Source: Rhizomys pruinosus (taxonomy: Eukaryota > Chordata > Mammalia > Rodentia > Spalacidae). From it: a stretch of 64,000 nucleotides of DNA. The stretch is taken from the NCBI GenBank assembly GCA_009823505.1, contig VZQC01005691.1:2545140-2609139 (forward strand), read 5' to 3'. The translations under genes were made by a program, and so were the position numbers. Below the pieces are notes generated by a model. It worked only from the letters and a program-made list of their open reading frames with translations. It was not told the DNA's origin and did not search any database. Positions 9,481 to 22,300 of this stretch are shown here, in pieces (position 1 is the first letter of the stretch; each line of letters starts with the position of its first letter).

Positions 9481-12400
9481 GATGATTAGTCAGTGGTGAG
9501 GTTTTCCTAAGTCTGTCTTCCACCTTTTATCAGGAAATGCTGTGTGATCAGACACACCTTCATCTGCAGACTGCTATAGGCCAGCGTGACTTCTTTTCTG
9601 CTTGTGGGGTCTCAGGGCAAGCAGAGGTGAAGCACCTGCCCCCTTTTCCTGAACATACATATCCATTTGCACACGTGCAGCTCTCCAGGCTCCCAAGGAT
9701 GCACCAAGGCTTTGGCTGACCCTGGGGCTGGCTACTTAGGTCAGGCTCTTGTTTGTCCCACTGAGATCACAGCCTTAGGCAACTCCAACATCATCACAGT
9801 GACTGTAGCCAGAGGCAGTTGTTTTCCAACATGCCTAGGACCAGGGCTTATTCAGGGAATTTAGAGGCTGGCCTGAGCTCCGACCACATGTTGGGTTTTT
9901 AAGAGAGGCCAGCCTCCCTCACTGTAGTAAGCTGTTGGCTTCTCCCAACTTTTCTCTGTGAGACAGGACTGGGGTGGGAGACCACAAGCTAAAACAGATT
10001 TCTTAAGTATATGCTTTTCAATTTGCTATGTCCTCATTTTAATTTCCAGATCCCCAAAGTGGCGATTTAGCAGATTTGCCAGCATTGTTGTAGCTCTAGG
10101 GGACAGCTGACAGACTGACTGTCTCTCTCAGCTTGGAATTCCCATCTTCATTACAGTCCTTCCTAGGTGATCAGAGTACCTCAGTGAACTGGCGGAAAGC
10201 AGTACATGCTAGGCTTTTCCATGGGCCCCAAGACCAGCTCATGCTGGAGAGCTGGAGTCTTTGTGTCTTGGGTGGGAGATAGTCCATGGTGGAGGGAAGC
10301 CTTGGGAAGATAGCATGCTGACATTCCCAGACCTGCCACTTGTAACTGTGGCTCTAAGCAAGTCAAATCACATTTCCTTATACCTCAGTTGCCTTTTCCA
10401 TCTAGTGAGATTAAAAATACCAGCTTCTCCTGCTCACAGGATGGGGAGGAAGTCACACTGGGCTTCCTGCTTGTTGGCACCATGTGTCGGGTTGGGTTAG
10501 GAATGATGTTTTCAGCATGGACAGCAGGGCAGCACAATTCCAGCTGCTAATGTTCTTTTCCTGGGTGAGTCTGGGTGTCAGCAACTCTGGCTCCTCTAGA
10601 TTCTAGGAACAAGAACACATTGCTGCACCTGGAAGATTCCTCAAATGCCCACATGCTGCAGCTTTAGAGTCAACTGAGTATGTGGACCAGCCCATTCTGC
10701 GGGAACAACTATGGGGGTTCTCTCACTGCCTCTGCTACAAATCTCACTGGGTGGCTATCAAAGGCTGGGCTCTTGGAATGTGGCATTCATACTTCTAAAT
10801 ACAAGCACACTAGATGGGTTTCATGCTCTGGAGCCAACACAGTGGTCTGTTGTTTGCTGCCTCAAAGATTTGTAGGATCAGTAGACTATGTGGATGCACC
10901 TTAGAAAAGAAACTGCACAGAGTGCAGAGTGCTGCTGTATATATAGGCATGGAAGAACAGGAGGTTGGATAGTTCTGTGAAGATTTAACCTGCCTGGAGA
11001 AGAGTAGTATTCCTACCCAAGGAAGAACCAGTGTCACAATCACAGAATACACACTAACTCATTGCTACTGTTCAGAGTTTGTCAATGAGAAATTACCGAA
11101 GAACAAACATACCCACACTGCCTCAGTGACAGGCGAATCTGAACATTCCCTAATTTTGAGTTTCTGAAAGATCTTTGGCACTAAATGGCATAAACTTCAA
11201 GGCCACAGAACTTTCTGAACTCTTTCCTTTAGCCTCTTCTCTTCTACGCTATTTTCTTTCCTCTTCATTTGAAGGAGGAAATAAGCTTGGTCCTATTTAG
11301 AGAGCTGGACTCAACAGACAGCTTAGAGTCCTCACTGCCTATCCATGCGTGCCTGTATGGGAGGGGCAGAGAGCCTCCAGATGGCAGAAGGCCTGTGTCT
11401 GAGTCCCGCCCCTCATCTCTGAGTGCACACTACTAACCCTTTGGCCCTTCCCAGCAAGAGTTTCCTGGGCAGTGACTGACAGGCACTCGGTCTGGCTCTA
11501 TAGGAGTGCATCCAGAGACAAAGTAGAATATTTAAGCTCATGTCTGCTTGCCTCGTGCACTTGGTACAGACAGGCTAGGAAACAGCCTTCCGTCATCCAC
11601 TTACCCTGCAATGAACAGTTGGAAGCTCTACCAGGCAGCAGCTGCAGGCCTGGGCCTGGTAAACTCATGACTGTTGGGAGATCCCTCCCTTGGGGACTTC
11701 AGAGAGCTACTTATGCAGGCTGCTGGTCTACCCCACCTACAGTAGTCTCAGACCCTGGTGGTGTGTGGTATAATTTCTTTGCTTCACAACTAGGGCAGGC
11801 ACCCTAGGGCATGAAGGACTGACACGATGAGGTATTTGCATGGCTGAATTCTTTCTCCTATCTGTCATAGGGTGGCCTATGTCCGCAGTATTCACGACTC
11901 GGTGTGTTTGATCACTGTATACAGGCTCTTGCCATCATCGCTAGCAATGGGGAAGGCTTGGGCCTGGGCGCCCTGCCAGCTTAGTAAAACTTTCCATGAG
12001 GAAAGCTTTTTGTTCTCTTCCAGAGCAGCTTAAGCTCAGGAAAGAAGGGGAGGGTGAGTGAAAGAAACTCAGCCAGCCAGCAGACATGGCTGGGCTACTC
12101 TGTCTACCTGCTTGTTGTTTTAATGACATCTAGACTCTGGACACCTAGCAGACACTGATGGAGCTGAAAGGCTTGATTGTGGCAGAGGCCATAGGGCGGT
12201 CACCATGAGCAGGACAAGTGCTTCAGCCGCAAAGCCGGAAGGAGGTTGTCTGTGTGACACCGAAGCAGGTTCAAGGTCCCCTCTACACAGGGGATAGAAC
12301 AAAACCCATATACTGCATGGTCCTTTAGGAGTTTCCAGATGTGCATGAAGTGGAAGCTTATGTGCATAAGGGAGACGTATACATTCATTCACACGTGTGA

Positions 12401-15400
12401 CTAAGTGGACTCACTACCAGAACAGAAACATTGTCACACAATTCAATCCCAGGACAGACAATTTAAGCAAACTTTACAAAACAGCTCATGTGCAGCTTGG
12501 GGGACACATTTTTTTTAAGTTTGTATTTAAAGTAACAAGAGAATCACAACAGTCATACCTTCAAATGTGACCTTGAAAAGTTTAAATGAAAAGCTTAAGT
12601 TTTATGAAGATTGTTGGAACAAAGAAATTATCATCCAGATTTAAGTATGGGCCAAGTATGTGTGCAAAAAACTTTGAGAGCAGAAGTAAAAGCAAAGACT
12701 CCTGAAAAGAGTGGAATATGTTTTCCATCAGAGACTTAATTGTTCTTTGAGATAAGCAGACATTCGAGAAGGGTAACACATTGCAAATTCTAGCACATTT
12801 TCAAACCCAATGTGGGCTGCACCACACTCTGTTCATACAGGAACTACCTTCCTGCTCTCCTCACGGCACCAATACTGAGCATGTATGTGTACAGAGTACC
12901 CAGGCTTTCAAGGACTGGACATTGTATTTTGGTATTGCCATTTCTGTGTTCCCAGAAAACAAAATAAAAAACCAAATAAGCAAATTAAAACCAGTATGCA
13001 CATGAGATACAATCCTCTAACCTCCTCCAAGAGCAGCGGCCTTAGCATGGCAACATGTCAGCCACAGGGGCATTGTACTACCCTGCCGGCTCGCAGCGGA
13101 GTCAGCAGACATAATTAAATAAGGCCCTTAGGTACAGAGGATCTGACTGCAGAGGGCGGATGAAGACACTGGTGGGCGGCGAGTCGGCCTTCCTGGGCGC
13201 CCGCCCTACGCCTCGCAGCTTGGAGACCTCCTGGTCATCAGTTTGTCCCTGTGTCTCCTCCAATGAGTGATGCACTTGGAGGGAACCAAATAGCAGTTTG
13301 GTGAGGGCTGTGGGTCTTCCCGATAGCTAAAGAGGGCGAGTCCTGCTCTCCCCTGCCGTGCTCCCATGCCCACGGCTTCCAACCCAGTGACCAAAACGGA
13401 ACCACCTCTGCCTTCTACTTTCAAATAAAGCGTGCTTTCCCTAACGTACCTCTCCCTGTTGGGTAAACTGAAGCCTGTCCGCCTTTCACTAAGGGCATTT
13501 GGGAAGAATGGAGTCTGACTCTCTGCCTTAGAACTTTGTGGCAGCTTCCATTTGCTCCTGGTCCTTCTCTAGGACACTAGCAAATTTAAACTGAGATCCA
13601 CCCAACGAGACGCAGTGCCCGATCCCCTGCTCCTCGCCTCTTTTCCTTTGGAGAACTCCTGTTTTCCAAGTCAGCGTCCCCATCATGGGACAGTCTGAAA
13701 TGCTTCTGGCTCTCTCAGGAGACACAGTGAAATTCAACAGAATATGCCCTGTGCCACGTGTGGGCAGCCCTCATCCTGAGTTCTGCTGCGCTGTTTCCTG
13801 GATGCCATGTCCCCTCCTCCCCAGATGCTCACCTGCTCTTGTTCCAGGCCACAATAAAGCCACCTGTGATGTTGGCCACAGTGGCCTCGGGGTGAGTGGG
13901 AAGGCTGTCTTACAACAGCTTCTTTTCTCTGGGCCAGAGGGTGCTGCCCAGGTGTGGGAGTCAGTCATGCTGCCTCTGATCAGGTGAAAATGCTCCCACA
14001 GGACCACACCAGCACTCCCTGAGGCCAAGTGGAAGGTGGGACTCTAGACACAGGTACCAGTGTCTGTCCTGGCTGCAGTGCCTGATGGGGCAGAAGCCAG
14101 GGACACAGGCAGGATTCTCTTGCTAAGGAGGCAGCAGTGAGCACCATTACTGCGTTCCTAGCTCACAGTTACAGCCTAAGTGGAGATATGTAGATGAGAC
14201 AGACAAATGAAACTTCTGTAGAGCAGAAACAACCCTCAGACATGGACCCAAAGAGAAGAGACCCAGGGAGGCCAGGTGCCTCTGAGCGAGCCCTTACAAA
14301 CTCTGGAGTAGGCAGAAGGGAGCCTGGCACACAGTCATGGCCGGCAAGCACAGCACAGAACAGGGCACTGGGTCCTGTGTTCAAGACTTAAATACACCTT
14401 TTGAGTGGAAACTTTGCAAATATCCTTCCCCAAAAGCTTTAATTTAGGAATTTGCAGGAATAGTTTTCTATAGTTCAGTTTTGAACCCCTGAAATACAAG
14501 AACCTTGTCAACCAGGTGACTCAGGCCATTACTGGGTCTGTCTACAAGAAGCTTGGAGTGTTCTCATCCCCAGGCCAGCCCAGCCCATGCCTACGGTATT
14601 GAGACAACGCAGAATGCAGAGCACGTCACCTTCTTCCCAGTACCCTTCCCAAAGTTCCCTCGAATCAAAAGGACGGTCTAGACGCTCGCAGGCAGAAACA
14701 TGGGGGAGAGTGGTTGAGAGGCTGCAAAGCCTCCTCCTCAGACGTAAGGAGCCGAGCCAGTCCTGGTGCTGTCCTGGACCTCACTTGAGCCCCGGTGTGT
14801 CAGGAGTTGGACCTATTCCAGGTGTGTGGCTCTGCACCTGGAAACAGCCCACATCTGGGGAGGCCAGCTGGTGTTAGAGGGAGCCCTGACTGCCACAAGC
14901 AACCTGAGCAGGGTGGAAAACACCAGTGAACCTACTCCCAGTGGGCAGGCTGCTGGGCCTTCAGCCACAGGGCTGGCCAGTGTGACAGTACAGGGTCAGG
15001 GAAATTCTAATCACCTGGTGGGAGCATCAAGATGCCCAAAAAGAAAGTAACGATCGCAAACACGCCAAGGAACAAGGACACGCTTGTCTCACCACAGAGA
15101 GACTTCAGTGCTCAGAAACTCTAGCAACACCACGGGCCATCTGGGCACATCTGGACACACCACGTTCCGGTGTGCCTCTGCCCAGAGTGCGCTGTACTGT
15201 CCTGGGAGGAGGTCCTATGCTCTGACAAAGCCGAGGTGGAGAGGGCCACCTTAACATCCCCCCATCCACTGGGCTCATGACATTGCTGTCACACATTTAA
15301 ACTTTAAAAAAAAAACACAAAAAACATGGCTGCCTAGAGTACAATAGCGTGCCTTGAAGCAGGCATTGGCTTAGAGACTGGTCCCTAAGGAAGCTTCCAG

Positions 15401-15721
15401 GTGTGTGAACCACAATGGTTGGACCACATGCCACACTCCAGGAGGGGCCTTTTCTGTTGGGACTTTCTGAGCTTCACCTGGGCAGTTCTTTGCTCAGCTT
15501 TATGACACCAAATCTGAGAGTCCCAAGTTTGAGCCAATACTTCCCAGGCAGGGGTCACCAAGACGCCCAGAGCAGGACCACTGCCATGCGGCCTGCTGGC
15601 TGGAGACAGTTTTGGGGATGGTCTCCCATCCCAATGGCAGCCTAAGGTCACGCAAACCCTCCTTCCTTCTATAGGAAGAACGCCAGGTGGCACACACACC
15701 TGCTTGGCCTTCGGCACTTAC

Positions 15722-16411
15722 CATCGTCCAGGTATAACTGGTCCAACTCTTCAGGCTCTCGCTTGATCGCTACAGGAATAGGGGCCAAATTATGATCACT
15801 GTCCTCACACACCTCTGGCAGTGACAATGGCCCGGCGGCTGGAGACTCATTTCTTTGAACCTTCTGCAGTTGGTGCTGCTGGTGGCCCATGGTGGGAGGG
15901 TGGGCTGAGGACTGCAAGCAGGTTGGTTCGTGGGCAGCGGACGGAAGTGGAGAAGAGGGGCTGTTGGGACAGAGCGCTTGTTGGCAACCAAGGGAACAGC
16001 TACTGCTCAGATGTGGACTCACCTGCGGCTGCAGCAGGGCCGGTGGGGGCTGCTTGGGTGAGCCGGGCTGCATAGCCATGGGTCTCGGCACTTCCTGCAT
16101 GGCGGCGGGGGCATCCGCAGCCGGTGGCTGAAGTCCAAGGTGACCACCATGGCCTGGGCTGGTGAGGCCCTTGGTGTAGGCAGCAGAGGAGAGGTCGTGG
16201 AGCTTCGGACTCGTGCTGGGAGATGTGGACATCAGTGTGCTTCTCTGTGAGCAGGGAGAGAAGCCAGCCACGAGACAGGAGCCGGGGTCGGGAGCCATGG
16301 TGAGCTGTTGGCTATAGTAGGTCCTCGGGAGAGGACTAAGTCCCTGGCTCATTGGTCCACAGGTCAGGGCTGGCTCGAAGTCATCCGTGGGTTCTGTCTT
16401 TATAATTGGAA
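15722..16411 (-). CDS. Nfatc1: Nfatc1 exon 9: long C-terminal transactivation domain
   Basis: This 690-bp exon encodes 229 full codons, from PIIKTEPTDDFEPALTCGPM to KREPEELDQLYLDD, with split codons at both ends. It is the proline/serine-rich C-terminal activation domain found only in long isoforms. Two psi-K-x-E motifs are visible: IKTEP near the start (Lys codon 16398-16400) and IKREP near the end (Lys codon 15762-15764). They match the two SUMO-acceptor lysines known in NFATc1/C. The acidic EELDQLYLDD end resembles the NFAT TAD-B motif. The acceptor is TCCTCACAG|TTCCAA and the donor is GATG|GTAAGT. The donor G should join a short last exon beginning TGAACGAG or similar; that exon is not in this window. 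The frame is intact with no stops. Confidence 0.96.
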
Positions 16412-17180
16412 CTGTGAGGAGGGAAGAAAAAGTTAAATAAACAAGAGTTGCAGATGGGTAGGCCAGGCTGTGGCTAGGATACCCCGTGCAAAACAAACAA
16501 GGTCCTGACTGAGCCCCTCTGTCTCTGCCGGTTCTCCCACCCAATTAAAAACAGGGTGAGTCACTGGCTGAGAAAGTCGCAGCTGGTTCTAATATGAAGA
16601 GGACTATTTTCCTTGGACTCTCCCCCAGCACTAACGTGCTATAAAAATCTATTTGCAAATGGCAGTAGGAGCTTTGGGCCCGAGGGCCGGTGGATTTGTA
16701 GCAATCAAAGGGAAAACTTCGGCTTGGAGGCATTGGTACAAGGCTACTACTGATGATTCTGGTAAGTTCTGCTGGTGGGGAAATTGAACATGCAGCTTTG
16801 GGAAGTCAGTAAGAATCCAGCCAAAGGGGTGGATGGCCATCTGCTGTGGGAGAGAAGCCATTAGCCACTGAAGGAGGACGCTTTCATGTGGGCAGTGGTA
16901 CCATGTCTCCACACCTCCCTCCTAGCTTCCACACCCAAGTATGGACTCCACATCCAGTCTGCCCTGGAGGACCAGGCGAGAGCTCCCAGGTCTCCCTGTT
17001 CATTTCTAATCGGAAGGCTCACAGTGCAGGGAAGAGCCACAGAGAAGATGTAGCCTCTGTGGCCAGACACTAGTCCCAGATTGTGGCCAGGCCAGATGCC
17101 AGGCTTCTGCCTAGTGGCACAGTTTCTAAAGGAGAGTCGAGAAGAGGATTGCCTTGGGAAGGGGTAGAGGAGGCAAACAG

Positions 17181-19361
17181 ACCAGGTGACCTGTCCTCCT
17201 CTGCTCACTTCCTATGTCAGGTGACCTGTCCTCCTCTGCTCACTTCCTATGTCAGGTGACCTGTCCTCCTCTGCTCACTTCCTATTCCAGGTGACCTGTC
17301 CTCCTCTGCTCACTTCCTATGCCAGGTGACCTGTCCTCCTCTGCTCACTTCCTATGCCAGGTGACCTGTCCTCCTCTGCTCACTTCCTATGCCAGGTGAC
17401 CTGTCCTCCTCTGCTCACTTCCTATGCCAGGTGACCTGTCCTCCTCTGCTCACTTCCTATGCCAGGTGACCTGTCCTCCTCTGCTCACTTCCTATGCCAG
17501 GTGACCTGTCCTCCTCTGCTCACTTCCTATGCCAGGTGACCTGTCCTCCTCTGCTCACTTCCTATGCCAGGTGACCTGTCCTCCTCTGCTCACTTCCTAT
17601 GCCAGGTGACCTGTCCTCCTCTGCTCACTTCCTATGCCAGGTGACCTGTCCTCCTCTGCTCACTTCCTATGCCAGGTGACCTGTCCTCCTCTGCTCACTT
17701 CCTATGCCAGGTGACCTGTCCTCCTCTGCTCACTTCCTATGCCAGGTGACCTGTCCTCCTCTGCTCACTTCCTATGCCAGGTGACCTGTCCTCCTCTGCT
17801 CACTTCCTATGCCAGGTGACCTGTCCTCCTCTGCTCACTTCCTATGCCAGGTGACCTGTCCTCCTCTGCTCACTTCCTATGCCAGGTGACCTGTCCTCCT
17901 CTGCTCACTTCCTATGCCAGGTGACCTGTCCTCCTCTGCTCACTTCCTATGCCAGGTGACCTGTCCTCCTCTGCTCACTTCCTATGCCAGGTGACCTGTC
18001 CTCCTCTGCTCACTTCCTATTCCAGGTGACCTGTCCTCCTCTGCTCACTTCCTATGCCAGGTGACCTGTCCTCCTCTGCTCACTTCCTATGCCAGGTGAC
18101 CTGTCCTCCTCTGCTCACTTCCTATGCCAGGTGACCTGTCCTCCTCTGCTCACTTCCTATGCCAGGTGACCTGTCCTCCTCTGCTCACTTCCTATGCCAG
18201 GTGACCTGTCCTCCTCTGCTCACTTCCTATGCCAGGTGACCTGTCCTCCTCTGCTCACTTCCTATGCCAGGTGACCTGTCCTCCTCTGCTCACTTCCTAT
18301 GCCAGGTGACCTGTCCTCCTCTGCTCACTTCCTATGCCAGGTGACCTGTCCTCCTCTGCTCACTTCCTATGCCAGGTGACCTGTCCTCCTCTGCTCACTT
18401 CCTATGCCAGGTGACCTGTCCTCCTCTGCTCACTTCCTATGCCAGGTGACCTGTCCTCCTCTGCTCACTTCCTATGCCAGGTGACCTGTCCTCCTCTGCT
18501 CACTTCCTATGCCAGGTGACCTGTCCTCCTCTGCTCACTTCCTATGCCAGGTGACCTGTCCTCCTCTGCTCACTTCCTATGCCAGGTGACCTGTCCTCCT
18601 CTGCTCACTTCCTATGCCAGGTGACCTGTCCTCCTCTGCTCACTTCCTATGCCAGGTGACCTGTCCTCCTCTGCTCACTTCCTATGCCAGGTGACCTGTC
18701 CTCCTCTGCTCACTTCCTATGCCAGGTGACCTGTCCTCCTCTGCTCACTTCCTATGCCAGGTGACCTGTCCTCCTCTGCTCACTTCCTATGCCAGGTGAC
18801 CTGTCCTCCTCTGCTCACTTCCTATGCCAGGTGACCTGTCCTCCTCTGCTCACTTCCTATGCCAGGTGACCTGTCCTCCTCTGCTCACTTCCTATGCCAG
18901 GTGACCTGTCCTCCTCTGCTCACTTCCTATGCCAGGTGACCTGTCCTCCTCTGCTCACTTCCTATGCCAGGTGACCTGTCCTCCTCTGCTCACTTCCTAT
19001 GCCAGGTGACCTGTCCTCCTCTGCTCACTTCCTATGCCAGGTGACCTGTCCTCCTCTGCTCACTTCCTATGCCAGGTGACCTGTCCTCCTCTGCTCACTT
19101 CCTATGCCAGGTGACCTGTCCTCCTCTGCTCACTTCCTATGCCAGGTGACCTGTCCTCCTCTGCTCACTTCCTATGCCAGGTGACCTGTCCTCCTCTGCT
19201 CACTTCCTATTCCAGGTGACCTGTCCTCCTCTGCTCACTTCCTATGCCAGGTGACCTGTCCTCCTCTGCTCACTTCCTATTCCAGGTGACCTGTCCTCCT
19301 CTGCTCACTTCCTATGCCAGGTGACCTGTCCTCCTCTGCTCACTTCCTATGCCAGGTGGCC
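17181..19361. repeat. 35-bp minisatellite, 62 full units
   Basis: The array runs from 17181 to 19350 as exactly 62 head-to-tail 35-bp units, then an 11-bp partial unit. In plus orientation each unit is a CCAGGTGACCTG core, then TCCTCCTCTG and then CTCACTTCCTAT. Units are essentially identical. The only differences I see are at the first bases: unit 1 starts ACC, units 2-3 GTC, units 4, 25, 59 and 61 TCC, and the rest GCC. Such homogeneity implies recent amplification or ongoing conversion, and an assembly may have collapsed or expanded it. No open frame crosses it because the unit carries stops. It lies within intron 8, about 0.8 kb upstream of exon 9 in gene order. Confidence 0.98.
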
Positions 19362-22300
19362 TCTGCAGTACCATCGATTCTTGGCAGACTGTGGAGCTGC
19401 TGCACAAGCAACGTGTATGATGAATAGTCAAAGAATTCTCTAACCATGTCTCACCTCCTCACACGTCATGCATGGATAGGTTTGGCAGCAGGTCAGCCAC
19501 GTGAAGGACTGCCCAACCACGGAGGCCTCTTCCACAGGCGCACGCACTGTATGTGCACATGCCACAAAGGCAGCCCCGGCCTCCTCATGAATAAATAAAA
19601 GCATATCTTCATTTTGAAGGAAAATCTTCAGCCATAGTATGAGCCGGTAGGAATGTGCATCTGTTCTTCATTAGGGCCAGGCCTCTGCACTAGCAGCTGC
19701 TGTGAGCCAGGGACGTGGAACTCTTCTGAAACCTGTCTCCAATGGGAGCTGCTTCAGGTGGGCAGCCTCTCACACAGCCACAGCTGTAGGCCTGGAGGCT
19801 CTGCATCAGACTTGGGCGAGGGGTACGTCATGTCTTGCTAACCCAGATCCTTCTCCTCCTCTTGGGGTGGGTCCACATGGCTCTCAAGTGCTACCCTCTC
19901 AGCCTCTAGGTTTACAGGAGACAGCAAACTGTAGGCTGTTGCAGCTATTTCTGCATGTGACGTCCCCTATCCTGTTTTCATGGATTCTAATCTTTCAGAC
20001 TTATCCTGGCTTGAATGGGTGAGGCAGGCTCTGGAGAGGCTGAGTCCCAGAAGGGGTTGACATTTAGATGTTCCAGCAGCAGAGAGGATGGCATGGGTCC
20101 ATGCTCCCTTAGACTCTCAGCTTGAGACTTTCATATTCAGCCCAGAAGCCACAACTGGCTGAAGTAGTACTGGGTCTTCCAGGCCAGTTCTCTGCATACA
20201 AGTCCCGGTGTCTGACCACAGGATGATCCCACAGTGGCTCACTGGGAGAGTGTGACTGAGCAGGTAAACCAAGAACAATGGCTGATGGAGGGCTGACCTT
20301 CACATGGTGCCCTATTAGCCTTCCAAGAAAGACTATGGATCCCCTGCTATGACAGCCTGACTTGTGTGCCCACCATTTCCGTAGAAGCCAAGTTGCCTGG
20401 TGCTGGAGTTATTACAAAGATTCTATACACATAACGGTGCCAGGGCGACTGGTCACGAACCAGGGGTCAGTTGGTCACACGTGGGAATGGGAGGAGGTCT
20501 GTGCTTGCCAGCATTTCCTGTGAGTCAAACACTATAGTGGTGGGACCCTGGTGCCGGGCAGTGGGCTTGATGGGAAGGCCCTGGAGGAGAGCTCCATGGG
20601 TTCCCTCCTCACGAGGGCTATGAAGGTCTGCCATCAGCAGCTCTCTTTACATAGTAGCTGGGAATCTTGGGTTGACCTACAAGCCACCCCTGGTTGGCAA
20701 GGGAGGGAGGCACCCTCAGCTAGGGGAGTGGGCCAAGTTACACAGGAGGGCCAGGCCCACTTGGGATGGAGATGCCTTGGGTTCCACCGTGCTCACAGGC
20801 AGGTTCTTGGTGGTGACCAGTGTGGGGTCTGATCAAGGTCTTCCAATTCCTTCTCATCCATTCCTGTGAAGCGAAGACCTCATTCCCAGCAGTGGCCATC
20901 AGCGTCTCTGGAGCTGCTATGGCCAAGGAAGCCATGAGGAATATGGTGTCTCCTCACACACAGGGCTTCCTAGAAATGGCTCCCTCAAGGCACTGGCTGG
21001 CCATTCTGTCCTCTTGCCTAGGCCATGGTTCAGGCAGGTGATGGGCTCCTTTCTATGCAGGTCCCAGGACTGGGATGGGAGGCCAAGGGACTCTGCTAAG
21101 AATGAGATAGAAGTCCTGGAATTTAACAAAACAGTAGGGAAACCCATCCATTTGATTTTAAAAAGCAGACTATGTGAAACCAGCTGCGGGCCTCACCCTT
21201 CCTAAGGACCGCCTCTCCCAGGAGCTGCTGCAGAGCAGGAAGCCCCTAGCCGTCTGGGTCTTACAGCTTGCAGGGCAATGTATTATCCAGGCATCGGCTT
21301 GGCTCCAGGCGTGAACCCTTCCAGACGTCTCTGTGGGGGGAGGCTATGCTCCGGGAGTGGCCCCCACCTAATGTCAGTCCAGCTGGCTCAAGCATGTTGT
21401 AAATCCAGAATTGGCACCGAGTGTGGAATAGAAGTCCGGCCCTGAGAGGCACCTAGGGGCAGAGCTGAGTCCAGGCAGTTTCTGCAAGCACAGGCCTGGC
21501 CTGAGGTAGGCACAGATGTTACTGAGAATGGTACCAGACCAGCAAGGAGGACTCTGGAGTACTGCACCACTCTATTTGGAGCTGACATCCCCACATGAAA
21601 ATTCAATTCTAAATGAGACTGGTAATTTTGGAATTCAGGATCTTAAAAAAAGTACACGACTGGAAGATTGAATTAATTCCTGCCTGGCTGCACTGTCCAT
21701 TGTGCTGAGTCTCTGGCCAGATCCCAAGGCCAATACAACTCTCCCATAAAGTAGTCCCTGAGCTCCATAAAACCTAGACCCAACCGCCCAGTATGACATG
21801 AAAGGCATGGTCTCAAAAACAGCTGTACTTCACCTGCAACACAGGAGCAGGAATAGCAAACATGGGCTGGACTTAAGCCACAGAGTCCAGGTAAGTAGTG
21901 GGCAGCAGTGTCCACTGTGGGGAGCCCTGGAGAGTCTGTTTTTATAGCCTATTTAAAATACGTCAGCCCCGGGCCAGCTTCATCTCTCTCTGACATCTCA
22001 GATTCTTCCTGGGATTCTTATGATTGCTTGGACATGCGGAATTCAGGAGGTCCTGTGTGTCTTCAGGGAACTGGACCCCAGTCGTGCCAGCGCCCCAGGC
22101 TTCCAGCCTTGGGATGTAAAGCAGACCAGCACAGGGATCTGGGCCAGGTCCCAGGCAGGCAGGATCCATGGACTGCCACCCCTCATCCACTCTGTCTGCT
22201 GACCGCTTATATCTAACCACCTGGGGCCAGGACCTAAACTCCACTCAAGAATCCCCTCACTGCCATCCGAGAGGCTTTGGCCTGCATAGCTACACAAATG

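Larger units (their letters stand above)
1..15721 (-). other. Nfatc1 intron 9 (partial)
   Basis: This is at least 15.7 kb of intron between exon 9 and the unseen last exon. It starts with the donor GTAAGT at 15716-15721. Content by stretch: 1-300 unassigned and A-rich at its end; 301-570 purine-rich simple repeat; 570-2800 unique; 2.8-9.5 kb dense in retroposons (listed separately); 9.5-15.7 kb mostly unique sequence with no recognisable gene or repeat, apart from a small CpG cluster near 13.1-13.2 kb. Scattered open frames of 60-110 codons lie on both strands and show no recognisable domain. Confidence 0.85.

Noticed and set aside
1..15721. Search for the last exon encoding VNEIIRND-type residues
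   Set aside because: No reverse-strand match was seen, so it is probably beyond position 1.
17181..19361. Regular 35-bp repeats resembling a CRISPR array
   Set aside because: Units are directly adjacent with no spacers, and the context is a mammalian intron. It is a minisatellite.
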